A stretch of DNA of 6,765 bases from Candidatus Gerdarchaeota archaeon. Its GTDB lineage: Archaea > Asgardarchaeota > Heimdallarchaeia > JABLTI01. The position numbers and the translations under genes are program-made. Shown one piece after another: positions 4,988 through 6,765 of the stretch. The DNA is taken from the NCBI GenBank assembly GCA_016839405.1, contig JAEOUJ010000278.1, positions 1 to 6,765 of the forward strand, given 5' to 3'. Every line of letters starts with the position of its first letter. The stretch's first letter is position 1. The notes below the pieces were generated by a model. The model had not been told where the DNA came from. It saw nothing but the letters and a program-made list of their open reading frames with translations, and searched no databases.

Positions 4988-5014
4988 TTATTATTCCGAA
5001 ATAGCAATTAATTT

Positions 5015-6765
5015 TTATCCTATTCCTCCTCCACCACCACCGCCACCCCCACCACTAAATCCTCCACCAAAACCACTACCACCACCACTGGATGAAGGAG
5101 GTGTAAATGATTCACTCATATTAGAGATAGCATTAGTTAATCCTTCAGCCATATTTGATATTGCTTGTGGCAAGCTTTCTGCTATGTTACTAATTCCATC
5201 AACAACTGAATCAAATCCTCTACCAAGTCTATCAAAACCACTAATTGATCTTGAACCGATACCTCTAGTTCTAGGATAATAGATATATGGATAATAATAC
5301 CAATAAGGAGTAATAAAGTGAAAATCTCTTGGAGGGGGTTGTTTTCCTATATTTCGAGAAATATATTTCAAATGTCTTGGTAAATCGAATTTTGGATCAA
5401 TTAATAAATAAGAGAAATGATCCATTGAGAAATTGAATTGTTCATATGGATCTGGAAATCCTAACATTTGTCCTCTTATAAGTTGTAAATAGCTTTGCCA
5501 ACTTGCTTTTTGTTTTGCACCAAGTTTAGTTAACTTAGGCATAAATCTTGAAAGTAGTAAACCAATTAAACTGGCAACCACAACTCCAATTATTGCTAAA
5601 GATAAATTAGTTATATTAAATAATTCACCTAGACCATATGCTGCTAATGAACCTAAGAATCCAAAAGCTATTGCCAAACCAAAATACCTTGAACGTATTC
5701 TATCAGGATTTGATTCAAAAAACTTTGTATCTCCACCTGATAATTTTTTATAAATATCTTCTTTTGATCCCCATAATGTTTGTATATGCGATTTAATTGT
5801 TGATAAACTTGTAACTTCAATTGGTACTTCAGAGACTTTTTCACCTTCTGTTCTATACCAAATGCTCTCATAGGAATATCTATCAACAAAATCCAAAATT
5901 TCTTTATCAAATTTTGAGAGGTGGCCATAGTAGGAATTTTTCTCTGTTCTTTGGAAGTAAATTTCTTTTCCATCTTCTAATTGAACAATTTTCAAAAACC
6001 CTTGTTCTGCTAAATAAAAGAATTCAGCAACAAAATCTATCTTATCAAATTTTTCATCTAGTAAGGTACCAACTTCAGCAGGTGTAAGATTACCCGGAGG
6101 ACCTATTTCTGAGATAGTAATCATTTCTTCTCCACATTGAGAGCAATATTTAATTTTTCGAATGTCCTTGTATCCGCATTGATTACATTTTTTCATAGCA
6201 ACTTCATTCAATGTGGGAATAGCTTTAACTTTAGGATCTAATCCTTTTATCAGAAAAGCCAAGATAAAAAATAGAAAGATTGGTACAAAACCCATTGATA
6301 CAACAAGTACCCAATTTTGATTTAAATACACCCTTATAGAAAAAGGCATAATTATACCTGATGGGGGAGTATCAGCATCAATTGTATAACTCTCGAGTGC
6401 AGCAACAGAATTTTGATGGAATGCTACAGCTGTTTTTCCATCTATTGTTACTACTGTTCCTTCATCATCGCCTGAACCAGTTCCTTGATAATAAGTTGTT
6501 GATCTTACATCACTTATATTAAATAATTGTGGAAATATAACTAATGTATCGATATCATAAATTGAATACTCAAATTCTCCTCCAATTACATTCCAATAAA
6601 CTCGATCACGTTCACCTCGTAAATCCATTGCTGAAGAAACATTATAAGTTAAAATAAAGGTAAATTCTGTACCTGTTGGTACTGTTAATCTGCTCCACTC
6701 CCAATAGAATTTAATGTAACCAGATTCTTTATCCATTCTATAATAATTTATAGTAGGTGTTCCAG
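5015..6765 (-). CDS. DUF2207-like membrane protein with inserted zinc ribbon, N-terminus outside window
   Basis: The frame stays open past the first in-frame Met (6736) to the window edge (G-T-P-T-I-N-Y-Y-R precedes it). The true start with signal peptide is probably outside, since the visible part begins inside the outer domain. Numbering from 6736: beta-rich outer domain 1-140, with the family-like RDRVYWNVIGGEFEYSIYDI (43-62); membrane helix 142-164; zinc ribbon Cys184-x2-Cys187 and Cys198-x2-Cys201; winged-helix-like core with LTPAEVGTLLDEKFD (217-231) and FFYLAEQGFLKI (239-250); membrane helices about 351-370 and 378-398; MPKLTKLGAKQKASWQSYL (399-417), typical of DUF2207; a Tyr-rich run PYWYYYPYIYYPR (477-489); three 11-residue repeats (515-547); a Gly-rich tail (548-573) ending GGGGGGGGGGIG. 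The family's function is unknown. The beta domain plus Gly tail assigns it; the ribbon is the unusual part. Single gene, convergent with the RDD pair. Confidence 0.8.
   Translation of the reverse strand, partial: GTPTINYYRMDKESGYIKFYWEWSRLTVPTGTEFTFILTYNVSSAMDLRGERDRVYWNVIGGEFEYSIYDIDTLVIFPQLFNISDVRSTTYYQGTGSGDDEGTVVTIDGKTAVAFHQNSVAALESYTIDADTPPSGIIMPFSIRVYLNQNWVLVVSMGFVPIFLFFILAFLIKGLDPKVKAIPTLNEVAMKKCNQCGYKDIRKIKYCSQCGEEMITISEIGPPGNLTPAEVGTLLDEKFDKIDFVAEFFYLAEQGFLKIVQLEDGKEIYFQRTEKNSYYGHLSKFDKEILDFVDRYSYESIWYRTEGEKVSEVPIEVTSLSTIKSHIQTLWGSKEDIYKKLSGGDTKFFESNPDRIRSRYFGLAIAFGFLGSLAAYGLGELFNITNLSLAIIGVVVASLIGLLLSRFMPKLTKLGAKQKASWQSYLQLIRGQMLGFPDPYEQFNFSMDHFSYLLIDPKFDLPRHLKYISRNIGKQPPPRDFHFITPYWYYYPYIYYPRTRGIGSRSISGFDRLGRGFDSVVDGISNIAESLPQAISNMAEGLTNAISNMSESFTPPSSSGGGSGFGGGFSGGGGGGGGGGIG
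5018..5095 (-). repeat. Gly-rich C-terminal tail with a run of ten Gly codons
   Basis: The last 26 residues are Gly with a few Ser and Phe and one Ile, ending in ten Gly, Ile, Gly. Nearly all Gly codons are GGT or GGA (one GGC and one GGG). Similar F-S-G-G-G tails are characteristic of DUF2207 and TPM-domain membrane proteins; their purpose is unknown. The run is G/C-rich in an AT-rich genome and prone to slippage, so its length is a likely place for variation or sequencing error. Confidence 0.75.
5096..5194 (-). repeat. Three tandem 11-residue repeats in the DUF2207-like protein
   Basis: Residues 515-547 are three 33-bp units with consensus ISN[IM][AS]E[SG][LF] plus three variable residues. 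The spacing of Ile, Met/Ile and Leu/Phe suits an amphipathic helix of the hendecad (11-residue) type. The DNA copies have diverged in codon use, so this is an old, kept protein repeat. It links the Tyr-rich region to the Gly tail. Confidence 0.65.

Noticed and set aside
4807..5007. Reverse-strand open frame of 66 codons rich in Cys, Phe and Ser
   Set aside because: It is the antisense of the Thr/Lys-coding tail of the second RDD gene and its terminator; the odd composition follows from that repeat. No ribosome-binding site or known motif.
5018..5095. The G/C-rich CCACCA-like run as a tRNA end or recombination site
   Set aside because: It codes in frame for the Gly tail of the DUF2207-like protein, a known feature of that family, and no tRNA structure surrounds it.
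5668..5973. Reverse-strand open frame of 101 codons
   Set aside because: It lies wholly inside the DUF2207-like gene in another frame of the same strand; the real frame has clear domain motifs and this one has none.
5821..6087. Forward-strand open frame of 88 codons
   Set aside because: Antisense to the DUF2207-like gene, with a composition rich in Gln, Phe and Leu typical of shadow frames and no start signal.
1..6765. Mobile element, CRISPR array, toxin-antitoxin or defence system
   Set aside because: No transposase, integrase, regularly spaced direct repeats, nuclease motifs or terminal inverted repeats with target duplications are visible on either strand.

Overview
The window is AT-rich (roughly 23 to 42 % G+C depending on the gene) and looks archaeal. 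Starts are preceded by GGTGA, GGAGGA or GAGGTG ribosome-binding sites, TTG starts are used, and TATA-like boxes lie about 25 to 30 bp ahead of plausible transcription starts. The gene content is an ARD1/RimI-type acetyltransferase, a membrane winged-helix/zinc-ribbon protein, RDD proteins and a DUF2207-like protein. This would suit an AT-rich archaeon such as a member of the Asgard group, but nothing here fixes the taxon. There is no RNA gene, CRISPR array, insertion sequence or phage gene that I can support.

Layout. Positions 1-215 (-): N-terminus of a HEAT-repeat protein, cut by the window edge. 216-447: divergent promoter region. 448-897 (+): GNAT N-acetyltransferase, much more AT-rich than its neighbours. 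905-1597 (-): membrane protein with two membrane helices, two winged-helix domains and a C-terminal zinc ribbon; its likely start is a TTG with a strong ribosome-binding site. 1681-2049 (+): small AhpD-like carboxymuconolactone decarboxylase family protein, divergent from the previous gene across an 83-bp spacer that holds a perfect 10-bp-arm inverted repeat. 2068-3561 (-): UMF1/Atg22-type major facilitator transporter. 3730-4272 and 4360-4947 (+): tandem paralogous RDD membrane proteins, the second with a Lys/Thr-rich tail. 5015-6765 (-): a DUF2207-like membrane protein, cut at its N-terminus, with a zinc ribbon between its first membrane helix and its cytosolic core, a three-copy 11-residue repeat and a poly-glycine C-terminus.

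Genes mostly alternate in strand, so most are single transcription units; only the two RDD genes could share a transcript, and even these have a hairpin/T-tract between them. All three convergent junctions (897/905, 2049/2068, 4947/5015) carry a palindrome at or beside a stop codon with T-rich tracts on both sides, consistent with bidirectional terminators. Five of the eight genes encode membrane proteins, and two of these pair a zinc ribbon with winged-helix-like cytosolic domains. I see no sign of a defence or mobile system. The least explained items are the two zinc-ribbon membrane proteins and the symmetric operator-like repeat at 1613-1637.
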